DNA of 64,000 nt from Allorhizobium ampelinum S4 (GCF_000016285.1 NC_011982.1:124001-188000), one strand, 5' to 3'; positions 26,781 through 36,908 are shown, counted from the stretch's first letter. The notes: generated by a model from the sequence alone, not told the origin. Numbers and translations are program-made.

Positions 26781-28772
26781 TCAAGTGCCGGAATCTGTTC
26801 CACCTCGTTGCTGGAGAGAAATGATCTGTTCAAGGAGTTCGCGTTGCGCCAGAAGAGCTGGAGCAATGTCCAGAAGCTCCTCGGAGGTTGCGGCGTCCGC
26901 GCCCCTGTATTCATGTTTGTCATCAACTTCGTTTGAACCGGTGCGAACTTCTATCACCGCGCTGTGCTCTCCCTCGGCCACAGGTCTGCTTACGGGGGTA
27001 ACGACTTTCCCGTAGTCGCTCTCTTCAATCTGCACCGGTTTTTGCGATATTGGATCGACTGCTTTCTGGTCAAGCTTGCCTTCGAAGATGTTCGTATCTT
27101 CCGGCAGCCTCAAAGATGCGGGCTCGGGAAGGGAACCCTGTTGGCTTTCGAAGAGCCGCTTCAATATGAGATCCGAATAATATCGCACTTTTCGCAGTTT
27201 AAGGGGAGGTTGGCCCTTGATAAGGACTATTTCATGGTCATCGTCGAGTAGGCGGACCTGTTCGGCACGCAGAAGCGGCGCTCCTTGTTCGGAGATTTGG
27301 ATGTTGTGATCAAACATGCGCGCTTGGCTGTACGAAGTCGAGCGAGCTTGGAACGTGTAGTCGCCGATAGCTTTAGAAATGTAGGTTGGCGTCTCGTCAT
27401 CAGCGGTCGCCATGAATACCTGCACACCAGTATTGCTGAGGAAATTTTGCTTACCAGCTTCATCATAGGTTCCGGTCAAAGCCGACAGGCTCTGTATGAT
27501 GAACATGAAGCGGCCCTTGTAGCCGGCGATCGTAGTAATCGCCGTCTCTACGGCTTCCAGCTTGCCCAGGTGCTTGAACTCATCGAGGAGAAATAGAACA
27601 TCGTGCCGTTCATCCCCAAGGGGCAGCGATCGCTGCAGGATTGATACAACCTGCTGGAAGAGAAGACGCATCAACGGCGCTACGACTTCGAGATCATTCG
27701 GGCTGACACAAAGATAAATGCAAGTCTTTTTCCGCCGCAAATCGTAGACGGAAAAATCCGAGCGGCTTGTAGCCGCCTTAACGAGTGGATCGGCCCAAAG
27801 ATTGAGGCCGCCGTCGCCGAGCACCGATGTGTAGGACGTCAGTATTTTGGTGTCATTTCCGGCCATATTGTCGAAGATTCGCTGAGCCTCTTTGTTTTGT
27901 GTTTCCTCCGCCAGTTGCGCAAATAGCTTGTATTTTTCGCCCGGCTGAGCGAACAGGTCGTAAACCGCGCCGATCGTTGGTGTGCCGCGCTCAATACAAC
28001 TCAATATGCCTGCTACGAAAAGATCCCGTGCGCCGTCGATGAAACCCTCCGCTCCCTTTCCTTTGGCTGTGATGAGATTCGCAGCAAGGCGACGCGTTTC
28101 TGTAAAGCGCCGTTCGGCCGGCAACGCGGCAATATCAAGCACGGGGTTGTAACAGTGGGTTCGCCGCTCTGGATCTAGGGGCGAGAACTTGAAAACGGCG
28201 TCGCCGCTTGATCTGCGCGCCCTCGATGTGAGTTCAAATAGCTCGCCTTTCACATCCAAAGCGATTACTGAGCCCTTAAAGGTTAGCAACGTCGGGATAA
28301 CGACGCCTACGCCCTTACCAGCGCGGGTTGGGGCAACAACAAGACTGTGAGGTTGTTCTCCATTACTCAGGTAGCTACCGAACCAGCGCGGTCCGCATGT
28401 TTTGCCGAATATGGGACCCGTGACGTGACTGTAGCGCTGGAGGTATTTGGCGTGCCGCATCTCGCTTGAACCGGCCCAGCGAGCGGTGCCGTGATGTTGG
28501 CGATCGCGCATCGATAACAACAGTTGGCCTAGCAACACAACTGTCGACGTCACCACGATGATGGCAAGTCCGCGGTAGAACGTAGGGCTTGCGTACCCCA
28601 AGTAAGGTGGTGTCTCGTACAGGAACGTAAAAACGCTGAAAGTCATCATCTTTTCGCCCGTAAATCCATGGCGAAATGTGACATAGAGACTTGCTGCACA
28701 AAAACCAACGGCCAGTGAACATGCAATGATCGCAGCTAGGCCTATTGGCGTGTACTTGCCTGAATTCATCAC
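26781..28772 (-). CDS. virD4: Type IV secretion coupling protein VirD4
   Basis: A 663-residue inner-membrane ATPase. Two N-terminal membrane helices are at about 10-30 and 65-90. Walker A is in VVAPTRAGKGVGVVIPTLL, Walker B in DVLFLLDEFKHLGKLEAVE, and the central TraG/VirD4 core is nearly identical to known VirD4. It recruits VirD2-T-strand and effector proteins to the VirB channel. The start may be the second ATG (28769), since known proteins begin MNS. The C-terminal 120 or so residues are the variable acidic tail. Confidence 0.96.
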   Translation of the reverse strand: MMNSGKYTPIGLAAIIACSLAVGFCAASLYVTFRHGFTGEKMMTFSVFTFLYETPPYLGYASPTFYRGLAIIVVTSTVVLLGQLLLSMRDRQHHGTARWAGSSEMRHAKYLQRYSHVTGPIFGKTCGPRWFGSYLSNGEQPHSLVVAPTRAGKGVGVVIPTLLTFKGSVIALDVKGELFELTSRARRSSGDAVFKFSPLDPERRTHCYNPVLDIAALPAERRFTETRRLAANLITAKGKGAEGFIDGARDLFVAGILSCIERGTPTIGAVYDLFAQPGEKYKLFAQLAEETQNKEAQRIFDNMAGNDTKILTSYTSVLGDGGLNLWADPLVKAATSRSDFSVYDLRRKKTCIYLCVSPNDLEVVAPLMRLLFQQVVSILQRSLPLGDERHDVLFLLDEFKHLGKLEAVETAITTIAGYKGRFMFIIQSLSALTGTYDEAGKQNFLSNTGVQVFMATADDETPTYISKAIGDYTFQARSTSYSQARMFDHNIQISEQGAPLLRAEQVRLLDDDHEIVLIKGQPPLKLRKVRYYSDLILKRLFESQQGSLPEPASLRLPEDTNIFEGKLDQKAVDPISQKPVQIEESDYGKVVTPVSRPVAEGEHSAVIEVRTGSNEVDDKHEYRGADAATSEELLDIAPALLAQRELLEQIISLQQRGGTDSGT

Positions 28773-28829
28773 ATGACCATGCTCCGTTCATCCTATTGGA
28801 CGCGGTTGCTTGTTTTACGGGAGCTGGAT

Positions 28830-31502
28830 CTACAGCCCATACGTTTCGCGCACGCGCGGTTCCAGCGTCCTCTTGCCGCCCTGCGCGTCACGGCCATCCC
28901 CGTTCCGGCCCATCGGCCGATCTGCTAGCTGCTCGGCCTGTTGCGCGCGACCTTCGTTCCGGCCGTCAACAGTTTTTGTGTTTGAAGTTCCAGGGTCCGA
29001 GTGGTCGTGGACAGGATCGGGACGTAGGAACTCGATGAAAAGGTTTTCGGCGCCATTTGCAGCCTTGGAATTATAGGTTTCCGGCGTCATGTAAGCGTTG
29101 GTTGGCGATTTAAGCCAAACATTTTCCGCCCCATACGTATTCGTTACGGTGGCAAGCCTCTCCAACCTGAGAAGTTTTGGCCAAAACGCGAAGAACATTC
29201 CGCTTGGATGCTGGACCATCACCTCCGGATTATGAACGCCAGCCTGCCGCGGGAACTCATAATCATGTTCGCTGACCCGTAGTCCAGCAGGTGTATCATA
29301 GAAATATTTGCTATCGGACTTTAATCCGCTGAAGGTGTTACCGGGGAGACCGAGCGCTTTCATTCGTTCGAGATACTGTTCGGGTCCGAGATGCAAAAGG
29401 AGCTGATTTCGCGGCATATAGGATCTTTGCGCGCCATCCGCTTTGACGAGGATAACACTCTTTTCCAGCTCCTCTGCAGCGGGCCACCTCCTTAATCTTT
29501 CAAATAGTTGCTTTCCGGTTTCAAAAAGAACAACTTGGTCCAAAGGGTGGGGCCACCGAGGAACTGGCTCATGCCCAATGAGCAGGTTGTCACCAAGCTG
29601 TTCAGCATCAAAAGCCGCTCGTGTTGACGGGTGCGGCCGGTAAGCACAGGTCGCCCCAGGATTTTGCTGAACCTCATAATGAAGCGAGATTTTTCGTTTG
29701 CCTTTATCCGAAACATCTCGCCGTGTATCGGCAGACGGCGGGTTGTCGATTTGCAGCGGACGCGCAACGTCCGAAGCGGTAGGCTCCGTCTCGTTTGCCT
29801 GCGGTAACCTAGGTACTCCGCTTTCGAGAGCGACGGGTGCCGCCCGGGCGGCTTTTGTTCCCGAAACAGCATTGGGCCAGCCCACCTCTCGGATAGCCTC
29901 CTTCACACTGAGTTTATGAGAATTTTCCCCAACACCCTGCTCAAAACGATATCTCTTGGAATGTGGTTCCGAGATTGCGTCAATCCTTGCCAGATCCTCG
30001 TCGGTCAACTCGGGGCAGTCGTCGGACTTCGGTTCTGATGGGCTCGGCTCCTGCCGCGAACTTTCCCGGCGGACCGCAGCATTCGTGAGCCCCCCTCCGC
30101 GGCCTACGGGAAAACCCACGGGTGAGAAAGCGCCATCCGACCTGACCGCATGAATAGTGTTCGCAACTTCGCGCCTGGTAGTCGGGCGGGCTTCAGAAAG
30201 TGCGTCAATCCTTGCCAGATCCTCGTCGGTCAACTCGGGGAAGTCGTCGGACTTCGGGTCTGATGGGCTCGGCTCCTGCCGCGAACCTTCCTGGCGGACC
30301 GCAGGATTCGTGAGCCCCCCACCGAGGCGTTCGGTAAAATCCTCCGATGAGAAAGCGTCGTCCAACCTGACCGTATGAATAGTGTTCGCAACTTCCCGTC
30401 TGGCAGTCGGGCGGATTTCGGAGAGTGCGTCGATCCGCGCCAGATCCTCGTCGGTCAACTCGGGGAAGTCGTCGAAGCGTTCCTCTGGCGAGCCAAGCGA
30501 TCGAACTGAACTGTAATCGATCAATGCGACTGTTTGGCTACCGATTTCGGTCGCGTCATCGGAATAGGCACTGTCGCCGCAGATTTGGATGCTTTCGATG
30601 TTGGTGGACCCTGCCTCTGTGCTTGAATTCGCGGCAGCTATTTCAGTAGGAGCAACGGGAGTGCTGAGCGGCGAACTGTTGTCAGCGAGCAAATCAATGT
30701 CATCTAGCCCTGGCCCAGAGAAGCCTTGTTGCGCCGACTGAATATTGTTGGTCTCGCTATCACCGGTGTCTTCGATCCAATACGGTGCGCCGTCGAATGT
30801 TTCTTCGGGCTGACCCTCTCCAGGAATGATTGCATCTTGAGTTGAGCCAAAAGTGCTTGTGTCGATGGGTAGCGTCGCAATTTCGTGCTGAGATTGCATA
30901 TCACTCTCTCCCGTCTCGATATCATCCAGCCCCATGACAGACCGGTGCGCCCCTTGCATAGCCGGCGTCGCGGTCAAGCCATCTTCCATAGTCAAAGACG
31001 CGGCAATAGTTCCCACCTGCAATTCCGAACTGATATTTCGCTTCACCATTGATTTACTTTGATCACTGGTTTGCTCGTGTTCGCGCAGCCGATTTAATTC
31101 CCCGTTGCCAAAACGTGACGACGACATCACCTCGTGGTCCGCCCTAGAAATGGACTGCATTTCCAGCTCCCGAAGGTATTGCATGGCGGTACGAAAGTAC
31201 CCCATGCTCCTCGTCATAACCCTTGGGCCTGCCGGGACCTCCGCTGATCTCACCGGAAGTATCTCTGAGGCATTTTGGGCATGGGTTTCAGGCTGTTGAT
31301 TTCCGAGGGAAATACCTGAAAGATCGGTCCCAGCAGGAACTAACGGTCGTAAGAAACCGGTCCTTATCGAGGGTTCTGTTCGGTTGTCTCGGACAGCAGT
31401 CGATAGCGGTGTGACCTGGATCGGTGCGCTTCTGGCACCTCCGTGATTTGAGTTCACCGTAGCGGAGCGGCTGAAGTCTCTACGAGGTTCTTCGTCTGCC
31501 AT
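28830..31502 (-). CDS. virD3: VirD3-position protein, repeat-containing putative effector
   Basis: An 890-residue protein between virD2 and virD4, which is the virD3 position. The name rests mainly on position because VirD3 is poorly conserved. The ATG at 31502 is preceded by AAAGGA; the frame extends upstream into virD2 and that part is discarded. The N-terminal half is Ser/Glu-rich and probably disordered. Residues about 340-500 hold tandem copies, exactly 225 bp (75 residues) apart, of a unit containing PELTDEDLARIDALSE and EVANTIH. The C-terminal part, from about 640, looks globular (GPEQYLERMKALGLPGNTFS, VMVQHPSGMFFAFWPKLLRL). The last 25 residues are Arg-rich (RNGDGRDAQGGKRTLEPRVR), like a VirB/VirD4 export signal; NGDGRD also occurs in the VirD2 here. 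Function unknown. Confidence 0.7.
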   Translation of the reverse strand: MADEEPRRDFSRSATVNSNHGGARSAPIQVTPLSTAVRDNRTEPSIRTGFLRPLVPAGTDLSGISLGNQQPETHAQNASEILPVRSAEVPAGPRVMTRSMGYFRTAMQYLRELEMQSISRADHEVMSSSRFGNGELNRLREHEQTSDQSKSMVKRNISSELQVGTIAASLTMEDGLTATPAMQGAHRSVMGLDDIETGESDMQSQHEIATLPIDTSTFGSTQDAIIPGEGQPEETFDGAPYWIEDTGDSETNNIQSAQQGFSGPGLDDIDLLADNSSPLSTPVAPTEIAAANSSTEAGSTNIESIQICGDSAYSDDATEIGSQTVALIDYSSVRSLGSPEERFDDFPELTDEDLARIDALSEIRPTARREVANTIHTVRLDDAFSSEDFTERLGGGLTNPAVRQEGSRQEPSPSDPKSDDFPELTDEDLARIDALSEARPTTRREVANTIHAVRSDGAFSPVGFPVGRGGGLTNAAVRRESSRQEPSPSEPKSDDCPELTDEDLARIDAISEPHSKRYRFEQGVGENSHKLSVKEAIREVGWPNAVSGTKAARAAPVALESGVPRLPQANETEPTASDVARPLQIDNPPSADTRRDVSDKGKRKISLHYEVQQNPGATCAYRPHPSTRAAFDAEQLGDNLLIGHEPVPRWPHPLDQVVLFETGKQLFERLRRWPAAEELEKSVILVKADGAQRSYMPRNQLLLHLGPEQYLERMKALGLPGNTFSGLKSDSKYFYDTPAGLRVSEHDYEFPRQAGVHNPEVMVQHPSGMFFAFWPKLLRLERLATVTNTYGAENVWLKSPTNAYMTPETYNSKAANGAENLFIEFLRPDPVHDHSDPGTSNTKTVDGRNEGRAQQAEQLADRPMGRNGDGRDAQGGKRTLEPRVRETYGL

Positions 31503-31515
31503 AATCAATCCTTTA

Positions 31516-32727
31516 CTATCTTCTATTTCCCTCATCTTCTTGGCTGCGTCCGTCCCTTGAACGCTTGCGAATGCTCGGCTCGGCTTCCTCATCACGGGGA
31601 CGCTTAGAATTTGGGCCCCCCTGCTGCGGGCGATCGGCTGTGGCAGGCAATCCATCCGTAGCGATGTCGGTCTGCGACGGGTTTGATCCAGGAGCCTGTA
31701 TTGACGATGTCGGACCGTCCCCGGTAACCGGTACGTCCGTGATTGCCACTCCCGCCCGAACTCTGTTTACCCTAGTCAGTTTTGCGCCTCTGTCCTCATC
31801 CTCATCACCACGAGGGCGTTTTCGATGAAGTCGTTGCTGAACGTCGTCCTCGCTTGTTGGGTGCGTGACGGATTCGATCGCCAAACCAGTACCGGAAGCG
31901 CCTTCAACATCCCGGCCATCGCCGTTCGATCCGATTCGTGCCCGGGAACGCCCTTCGGACATCGGTTGCAGATGCTCGTTTCGTTCCGGACTTTCTGGCA
32001 GGTTTTGCGGTCGCTCACCGTACGACGAATCGAAGAATTGTTCCGGTTCGCGATCGTTTTCGCCGGGCGTGAAATGTTCGAAATCAGGATCGTCGAAACG
32101 AATTTGATTGGCCTGCTGCCGCTCAAGGCGCCTATACTGGGCAAAAGTCATTGGCCGCTCGGTGATGCCGCGCTCAGCTCGCCTGGTCGCTTCCAGGACG
32201 ATGCCATGACGAAACGAAACCTTGGCCATTCTAGTGCGCAGGGCATCGTAATTCAGTTGAGGGTGGCGCCGGGATATTTTCAGCCACTTGTGTCCCAAGA
32301 GTTCGCGACGATTAACGACGACATGCAAATGTGGGTGATCGCGATCAGTGTGGAAGGCCGTAAGATAGTTGTATTGACCTCCCCCTTCGCCTGACCCGAA
32401 CGTCTCGGCTGCCCACTCGCGGCTCGCTGCATAAGCCGCTGGCTGACTTGTACCAGCAGGGAAGCTTACAATAATATGGGTGGTCAATTCCTTTTGCCTT
32501 TCCTCGTCGGGCTGACTTTCGTCGTAGGTCCCGGTTTCTTGAATCCAACTTCGGGCGAGATCGCGGATATTATCCGGTGGTACGAAAATATCGAGATGCC
32601 GTGCTGAACGCTGCAGCTCCAAGGTGCCCTTCCGGGACAGATATTCCAATTGATTAATAATTTGTTGGAGGGTCTTCGTCCCACCTCCTGGCACAATGCG
32701 GATGATGACTTGAGATCGATCGGGCAT
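31516..32727 (-). CDS. virD2: T-DNA border relaxase VirD2
   Basis: A 403-residue relaxase. It starts MPDRSQVIIRIVPGGGTKTL with the catalytic tyrosine at residue 29 (NQLEYLSRKG). The metal-binding histidine motif is in AFHTDRDHPHLHVVVNRREL. The bipartite nuclear localisation signal near the C-terminus is KRPRDEEAEPSIRKRSRDGR. It nicks T-DNA borders, stays covalently on the 5' end of the T-strand and pilots it through the VirB channel into the nucleus. It is shorter than most VirD2 proteins (about 425-450 residues), the loss being in the variable middle. It lies 26 bp after virD1. Confidence 0.96.
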   Translation of the reverse strand: MPDRSQVIIRIVPGGGTKTLQQIINQLEYLSRKGTLELQRSARHLDIFVPPDNIRDLARSWIQETGTYDESQPDEERQKELTTHIIVSFPAGTSQPAAYAASREWAAETFGSGEGGGQYNYLTAFHTDRDHPHLHVVVNRRELLGHKWLKISRRHPQLNYDALRTRMAKVSFRHGIVLEATRRAERGITERPMTFAQYRRLERQQANQIRFDDPDFEHFTPGENDREPEQFFDSSYGERPQNLPESPERNEHLQPMSEGRSRARIGSNGDGRDVEGASGTGLAIESVTHPTSEDDVQQRLHRKRPRGDEDEDRGAKLTRVNRVRAGVAITDVPVTGDGPTSSIQAPGSNPSQTDIATDGLPATADRPQQGGPNSKRPRDEEAEPSIRKRSRDGRSQEDEGNRR

Positions 32728-32753
32728 CTATCAAATTTCCTGCCAATAGCATG

Positions 32754-33200
32754 TCAGTGCTTCGAGGCGTCCGCCAGCATGGAGCAACCGTCAATCCTTC
32801 GCCGTGATACGGACAAAATTGAACGGAGTAAGCCATCGAGATCGGCGAACGCTTTACCGAAAGCGTTACGTTCAGCTTGAAGAGCACCCAAATCCGTCGT
32901 CGGATTTTCAGCGTAGGAGTTTAGCAGCGCGGCAATGTTGTTTGAGAGTGTTCCTATGGAATGAAGTATGGCTTCCATTTCATGACGAGTCTCTGCATCG
33001 ATCTCGAGAAAGCCGGCGATCCGGCGGACCGCAATTCTTATGGCCATGCTATCGGAAAGCCCCAGCCGGCGGGCTTGGCGGGAGAAGCTCTCATATTCGG
33101 CCGATCGCAAACGGGTACTAACAACCTTGAAACCTTCAATCGTCGAGCCTTCGCGCCGGTCGACAATGTTATCTGAGGGTGATTTTGCGCTTTGGGACAT
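32754..33200 (-). CDS. virD1: Border nicking accessory protein VirD1
   Basis: A 148-residue protein, first in the virD operon, with a GGAG ribosome binding site. The segment [20 protein letters not shown] with [20 protein letters not shown] is the ribbon-helix-helix DNA-binding region of VirD1. It acts with VirD2 as the border endonuclease, melting supercoiled border DNA. It is divergent from virC1 across a 256-bp promoter region. Confidence 0.95.
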   Translation of the reverse strand: MSQSAKSPSDNIVDRREGSTIEGFKVVSTRLRSAEYESFSRQARRLGLSDSMAIRIAVRRIAGFLEIDAETRHEMEAILHSIGTLSNNIAALLNSYAENPTTDLGALQAERNAFGKAFADLDGLLRSILSVSRRRIDGCSMLADASKH

Positions 33201-33456
33201 CGCTATGCTCCATAGAAAGCGGAATGACCTGGATTCGCTGGTAGCGGATTTCTCCAGTCAAGAGTGGCGAAGCCTAGCCTCGAGCAGAATAAAATCAATA
33301 ATAATTTGCATATTTTTGGATCTAAGAGGTTACATTTGCAATTATCTAACAATATATATGAAATATAAATCTGGTAACTTTCGTTTTAATACACAGTTGC
33401 ACATACGAATAAAAATAACAACGCACTCGCGCTCACAAAGTCTACAGGACAAACAC
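33201..33456. promoter_or_regulatory. Divergent virD/virC promoter region
   Basis: An AT-rich 256-bp spacer between the divergent virD1 and virC1 starts. In other Ti plasmids this region holds several vir boxes and the operator of the repressor Ros. The best vir-box-like stretch is TTTGCAATTATC (33335-33346), a weak match. The symmetric AT tract ATATATATGAAATATAAATC near 33352-33371 would be the natural place to look for the Ros site. Neither is firm. Confidence 0.4.
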
Positions 33457-34152
33457 ATGAAACTTCTGGCTTTTTGCTCGTTTAAAGGAGGCGCCGGCAA
33501 GACGACGGCGCTCATGGGCCTTTGTACTGCTTTTGCAAGAGACGGCAAACGAGTGGCTCTTCTCGACGCCGATGAGAACCGGCCTTTAACGCGCTGGAAA
33601 GAAAACGCCATACGCAGCAATACCTGGGATAGATCCTGCGAGGTGTACGCTGCAGAAGAAATGTCGCTACTTGAAGCGGCTTATGAGGACGCCGAGCTTC
33701 GGGAATTTGATTATGCGTTGGCCGATACGCATGGTGGTTCGAGCGAGCTCAACAACACTATCATCGCTAGCTCAAACCTGCTTTTGATCCCCACAATGTT
33801 AACTCCACTCGATATCGATGAGGCACTTTCGACATACCGCTATGTCATCGAACTGCTGCTGAGCGAGAACTTGGTCATTCCGACCGCAGTGTTGCGCCAG
33901 CGAGTCCCAGTGGGGCGATTAACCACGTCGCAGCGCGCGATGTCCAACATGCTGGCGAACCTGCCTGTCGTGCAATCTCCAATGCATGAGAGAGACGCAT
34001 TCGCCGCAATGAAGGAACGTGGCATGTTGCATCTCACATTGTTAAACACAACAAATGATCCGACGATGCGCCTCCTTGAGCGGAACCTCAGAATTGCGAT
34101 GGAGGAACTCGTGACAATTTCAGAGCTAATTGGCAAAACCTTGGGAAATTGA
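33457..34152 (+). CDS. virC1: T-DNA transfer enhancer VirC1 (ParA-like ATPase)
   Basis: A 231-residue ParA/MinD-type ATPase, the same length as known VirC1. It starts [20 protein letters not shown] with the deviant Walker A, then [20 protein letters not shown] and [10 protein letters not shown]. It binds the overdrive enhancer and border relaxosome and gathers T-complexes at the cell pole. The ATG at 33457 is chosen over frame extensions because it places the Walker motif as in homologues. It is two bases ahead of virC2. Confidence 0.96.
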   Translation: MKLLAFCSFKGGAGKTTALMGLCTAFARDGKRVALLDADENRPLTRWKENAIRSNTWDRSCEVYAAEEMSLLEAAYEDAELREFDYALADTHGGSSELNNTIIASSNLLLIPTMLTPLDIDEALSTYRYVIELLLSENLVIPTAVLRQRVPVGRLTTSQRAMSNMLANLPVVQSPMHERDAFAAMKERGMLHLTLLNTTNDPTMRLLERNLRIAMEELVTISELIGKTLGN

Positions 34153-34154
34153 AG

Positions 34155-34763
34155 ATGGGGATCCACAAACCAGCTTTGTCTGTCGGTGAAGCAAAACGGC
34201 TTGCTGCCGCGCGACCGGAGATCGTGCAAACAGTTCCAACCCGTTTCTCGCAAGGCGCGCAGCCTCCTCGGCTACCTGAAAGAGGCAGACCGTTAGATCG
34301 ACCTCTTCCTACCGCCGCCAAGCGTCGCGACAACTTTGATCGGCAATTAGTGCTAACGGCGGACGCCTTGAGTTCTGCAGCTGCGCCCGAAAAAATCCAG
34401 ATCTTCCTCTCGGCGCGGCCGCCAGCTCCTGAGGTATCAAAAATATATGACACCTTGATTCTGCAGTACAGCGCTTCCAAGTCGCTGCAGATGATCTTGC
34501 GCCGTGCGCTCGCCGATTTTGAGAGCATGTTAGAGGACGGATCGTTCAGCACGGCCCCAAAAAGCTACCCGATCTCGCATGTCGTCAATAAGCCTATCAT
34601 TGTTCAGACCTCCCGCATGTTCCCGGTGTCGCTTTTAGAGCTCGCACGCAATCACTTTGATCCGTTGAGACTGGAAACTGCTCGCGCTTTTGGTCACAAA
34701 CTGGCTACGGCCGCCCTTGCATCTTTCTTTGCAACAGAGAAGACAAGAAAAGAAGGTAAATGA
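34155..34763 (+). CDS. virC2: T-DNA transfer enhancer VirC2
   Basis: A 202-residue protein identical in length to known VirC2. It starts MGIHKPALSVGEAKRLAAAR and has the conserved ribbon-helix-helix half (QLVLTADALSSAAAPEKIQI, SPSK-like SASKSLQMILRRAL, IVQTSRMFPVSLLELARNHF). It starts two bases after the virC1 stop. It binds overdrive DNA with VirC1 and stimulates border cleavage by VirD1/VirD2. Confidence 0.95.
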   Translation: MGIHKPALSVGEAKRLAAARPEIVQTVPTRFSQGAQPPRLPERGRPLDRPLPTAAKRRDNFDRQLVLTADALSSAAAPEKIQIFLSARPPAPEVSKIYDTLILQYSASKSLQMILRRALADFESMLEDGSFSTAPKSYPISHVVNKPIIVQTSRMFPVSLLELARNHFDPLRLETARAFGHKLATAALASFFATEKTRKEGK

Positions 34764-34884
34764 TCGTCCGATCACGTGATGGTGGTGATGATCCAAATGG
34801 GCCCGGAGTTAGGCGGCCCGTTCCAACAAAAAGAATAGCCTGTTCACTACGGGATCAAATTGAAAAGGAATATGCGTCGTTGCA

Positions 34885-35610
34885 TTAAGCCGCCATCATG
34901 CCGCCGAAGGAGACATTCACATCGGCGTCGAAGAAATAGCCGGCACCCCTGGCCGTTTTAATCAAGTGTGGGCTGGCTGAATCCTCTTCAAGCTTTCGGC
35001 GCAGTCTCAAAATGAGAACATCGATGCTTCTGTCATATACTTCCTCGTCACGCACGCGGCTCGCGATGAGCAGCTGCTCTCGAGAAAGGACGTCGCGAGG
35101 CTTTTCCAAGAACGCGACGAGCAGGTTAAATTCCCCAGCAGTCAGTTTCACCTCGCCATTGTCTGTGGATGTCAACCGCCGTTGTCTGAGACTAAGTGTC
35201 CAGCCAGCGAAACAAAATGAGCGCCGGTCTTTGGTTCGCATGACATTCGGTCGCACGCGTAATGCCACACGGATGCGTGCCAGGAACTCGCGTGTCCCAA
35301 AAGGTTTTGCTATGAAATCCGTGGCCCCCAGCTCGAGCGCGACAACTTTATCCGCCTCTTCGAGGCGGTCTCCACTGATGATTATTATAGGGATATCGGA
35401 TTTCGTGGCCAGACCGCGCACGATCTCAAGTCCGTCCTCACGTCCCAGGTTGAGATCCACGACAACGACATCGACTGTCTCGGATGCGAGTACGCGGTTG
35501 AATTGCTGACTATCGGATACGGCGGTCACCCTCAACGCGTGGATCGTTAGATACTCCGTGATAAGATGGCGCATCGCGGCATCGTCATCAATGACAAGAA
35601 CGTGTTTCAC
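34885..35610 (-). CDS. virG: Response regulator VirG
   Basis: A 241-residue OmpR-type regulator. The GTG start at 35610 follows GGAGGCG and yields the known VirG N-terminus (KHVLVIDDDAAMRHLITEYL); the longer open frame is discarded. Receiver residues are Asp8/Asp9, phosphoacceptor Asp52 (VVVDLNLGRED) and Lys102 (IAKPFG). The C-terminal winged helix has RSIDVLILRLRRKLE and KTARGAGYFFDADV. VirA phosphorylates it, and it then activates vir promoters at vir boxes, including its own. Confidence 0.97.
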   Translation of the reverse strand: MKHVLVIDDDAAMRHLITEYLTIHALRVTAVSDSQQFNRVLASETVDVVVVDLNLGREDGLEIVRGLATKSDIPIIIISGDRLEEADKVVALELGATDFIAKPFGTREFLARIRVALRVRPNVMRTKDRRSFCFAGWTLSLRQRRLTSTDNGEVKLTAGEFNLLVAFLEKPRDVLSREQLLIASRVRDEEVYDRSIDVLILRLRRKLEEDSASPHLIKTARGAGYFFDADVNVSFGGMMAA

Positions 35611-35759
35611 CAGTTCGCCTCCATTCAGGATTCTGCAGAACCATAGATTCTTGCAAGTAAAGGCTGTATGCGCCAGCCTCAACTCGTTTTTTCTCCCACT
35701 ATCCGGGTAGTTCGGCAAAATTTCGGCCGAGCGGGCATGACAAACATGCTAATGGAATA

Positions 35760-35773
35760 TTTCAATTTGATTA
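35760..35773 (-). promoter_or_regulatory. vir box upstream of virG
   Basis: On the minus strand AATCAAATTGAAAT fits the vir box consensus RYTNCAATTGNAAY at about 12 of 14 positions, roughly 150 bp upstream of the GTG start. virG is autoactivated in known Ti plasmids. Confidence 0.6.
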
Positions 35774-35840
35774 CAGGAGGTGTTACGGCTTGCTACAACT
35801 GTAACCCTGAAAAATCTACGTGAGCAAAATCCATGGATCT

Positions 35841-36875
35841 CTAGTGCTGGTTTAGAAGATCCCCTATCGTTTCACCGCGCCGGCGGGCATCGGCGGCGAG
35901 CCAAACCTCGCCCACTTCGTAAACATCGCCATACGCACGAAAGGGAACAATCACATCGATAGCCGTGGCTAACATATCAATCAATGTGCGATCTTCCAAA
36001 CTCGCACCTTGGGCACTGCTCTTCACAAGTGAGAACAGCTTCTTGAAGCCTTGGACGGGGTTCGCACCATGTATCGTTGAAATTGATCCAGGATGACCTG
36101 AGACAACCTCACTCAGGTAAGCCCACGCAGCGTCGTCGCGCATCTCACCGAGTAATATTCGGTCAGGACGCATCCTAAGGCTTGCCTGAAGCAATTGTTC
36201 CGCCGTTACCGCACCTAGCCCGCCCCCACTCTTGGAGTACAGCAGTCTGACATGATTCTCGTGTGGAATGACCAGTTCGAGCGTATCTTCAATGGTTATC
36301 AGCCTTTCCTCCCGTGGAATAGCGCTGATCAAGGTCTTGCTCATCGTGGTTTTGCCACTACCGGTCGGACCACAAAGCAACATCGTCCGCTTACCGATAA
36401 CACATGCACGTAAAAATGATTCTAGATCGCCGTTGTCGTAGTCGCGCAGGATCGCTTCGTCTAGTTGATCTCGTCGCTGCGTCCTGATTTGCCACTGATT
36501 CCATCGACGGGCATCGTAGCGAGCGGAGACTTCTCCCAATTCCGAGACACGATTGCTCGGCCGTCGAATTGTCAAGCTAACGGTGCCAGAGGGTACAGTT
36601 GGCGGCAAGCAGATTTGCATCCGCTCGCCGCCAGGGAGTTCGGTGGCGCAAAGAGGGTTCCGGGGGCCGACATCTTGTTTTCGCAACGCCCCTGCTAGAA
36701 TGGCGATGTCTTCAAGGTCATCACAAGAGAACGGTGCAGCGAACCTCGTGAAGACGCCACTTTGGCGTACAAAGGCTTCTCCCGGTCCGTTTATGGCGAC
36801 TTCTTCAGTTCTCGGGTCATCGAGCCATTGCAAGACTGGTTTAAGAAGGACGCGCAATTGCGGATTTACTTCCAT
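35841..36875 (-). CDS. virB11: Type IV secretion ATPase VirB11
   Basis: A 344-residue hexameric secretion ATPase starting at the ATG at 36875 with GAGG upstream. Walker A is CGPTGSGKTTMSKTLI, the Asp box is RLITIEDTLEL, Walker B is RPDRILLGEMRDDAAW and the His box is GHPGSISTIHGANP. It is the last gene of the virB operon. It powers pilus assembly and substrate transfer with VirB4 and VirD4. Confidence 0.97.
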   Translation of the reverse strand: MEVNPQLRVLLKPVLQWLDDPRTEEVAINGPGEAFVRQSGVFTRFAAPFSCDDLEDIAILAGALRKQDVGPRNPLCATELPGGERMQICLPPTVPSGTVSLTIRRPSNRVSELGEVSARYDARRWNQWQIRTQRRDQLDEAILRDYDNGDLESFLRACVIGKRTMLLCGPTGSGKTTMSKTLISAIPREERLITIEDTLELVIPHENHVRLLYSKSGGGLGAVTAEQLLQASLRMRPDRILLGEMRDDAAWAYLSEVVSGHPGSISTIHGANPVQGFKKLFSLVKSSAQGASLEDRTLIDMLATAIDVIVPFRAYGDVYEVGEVWLAADARRRGETIGDLLNQH

Positions 36876-36908
36876 TGGATGCACCTCGCAGCTTTGGCTA
36901 TCTGTGCG

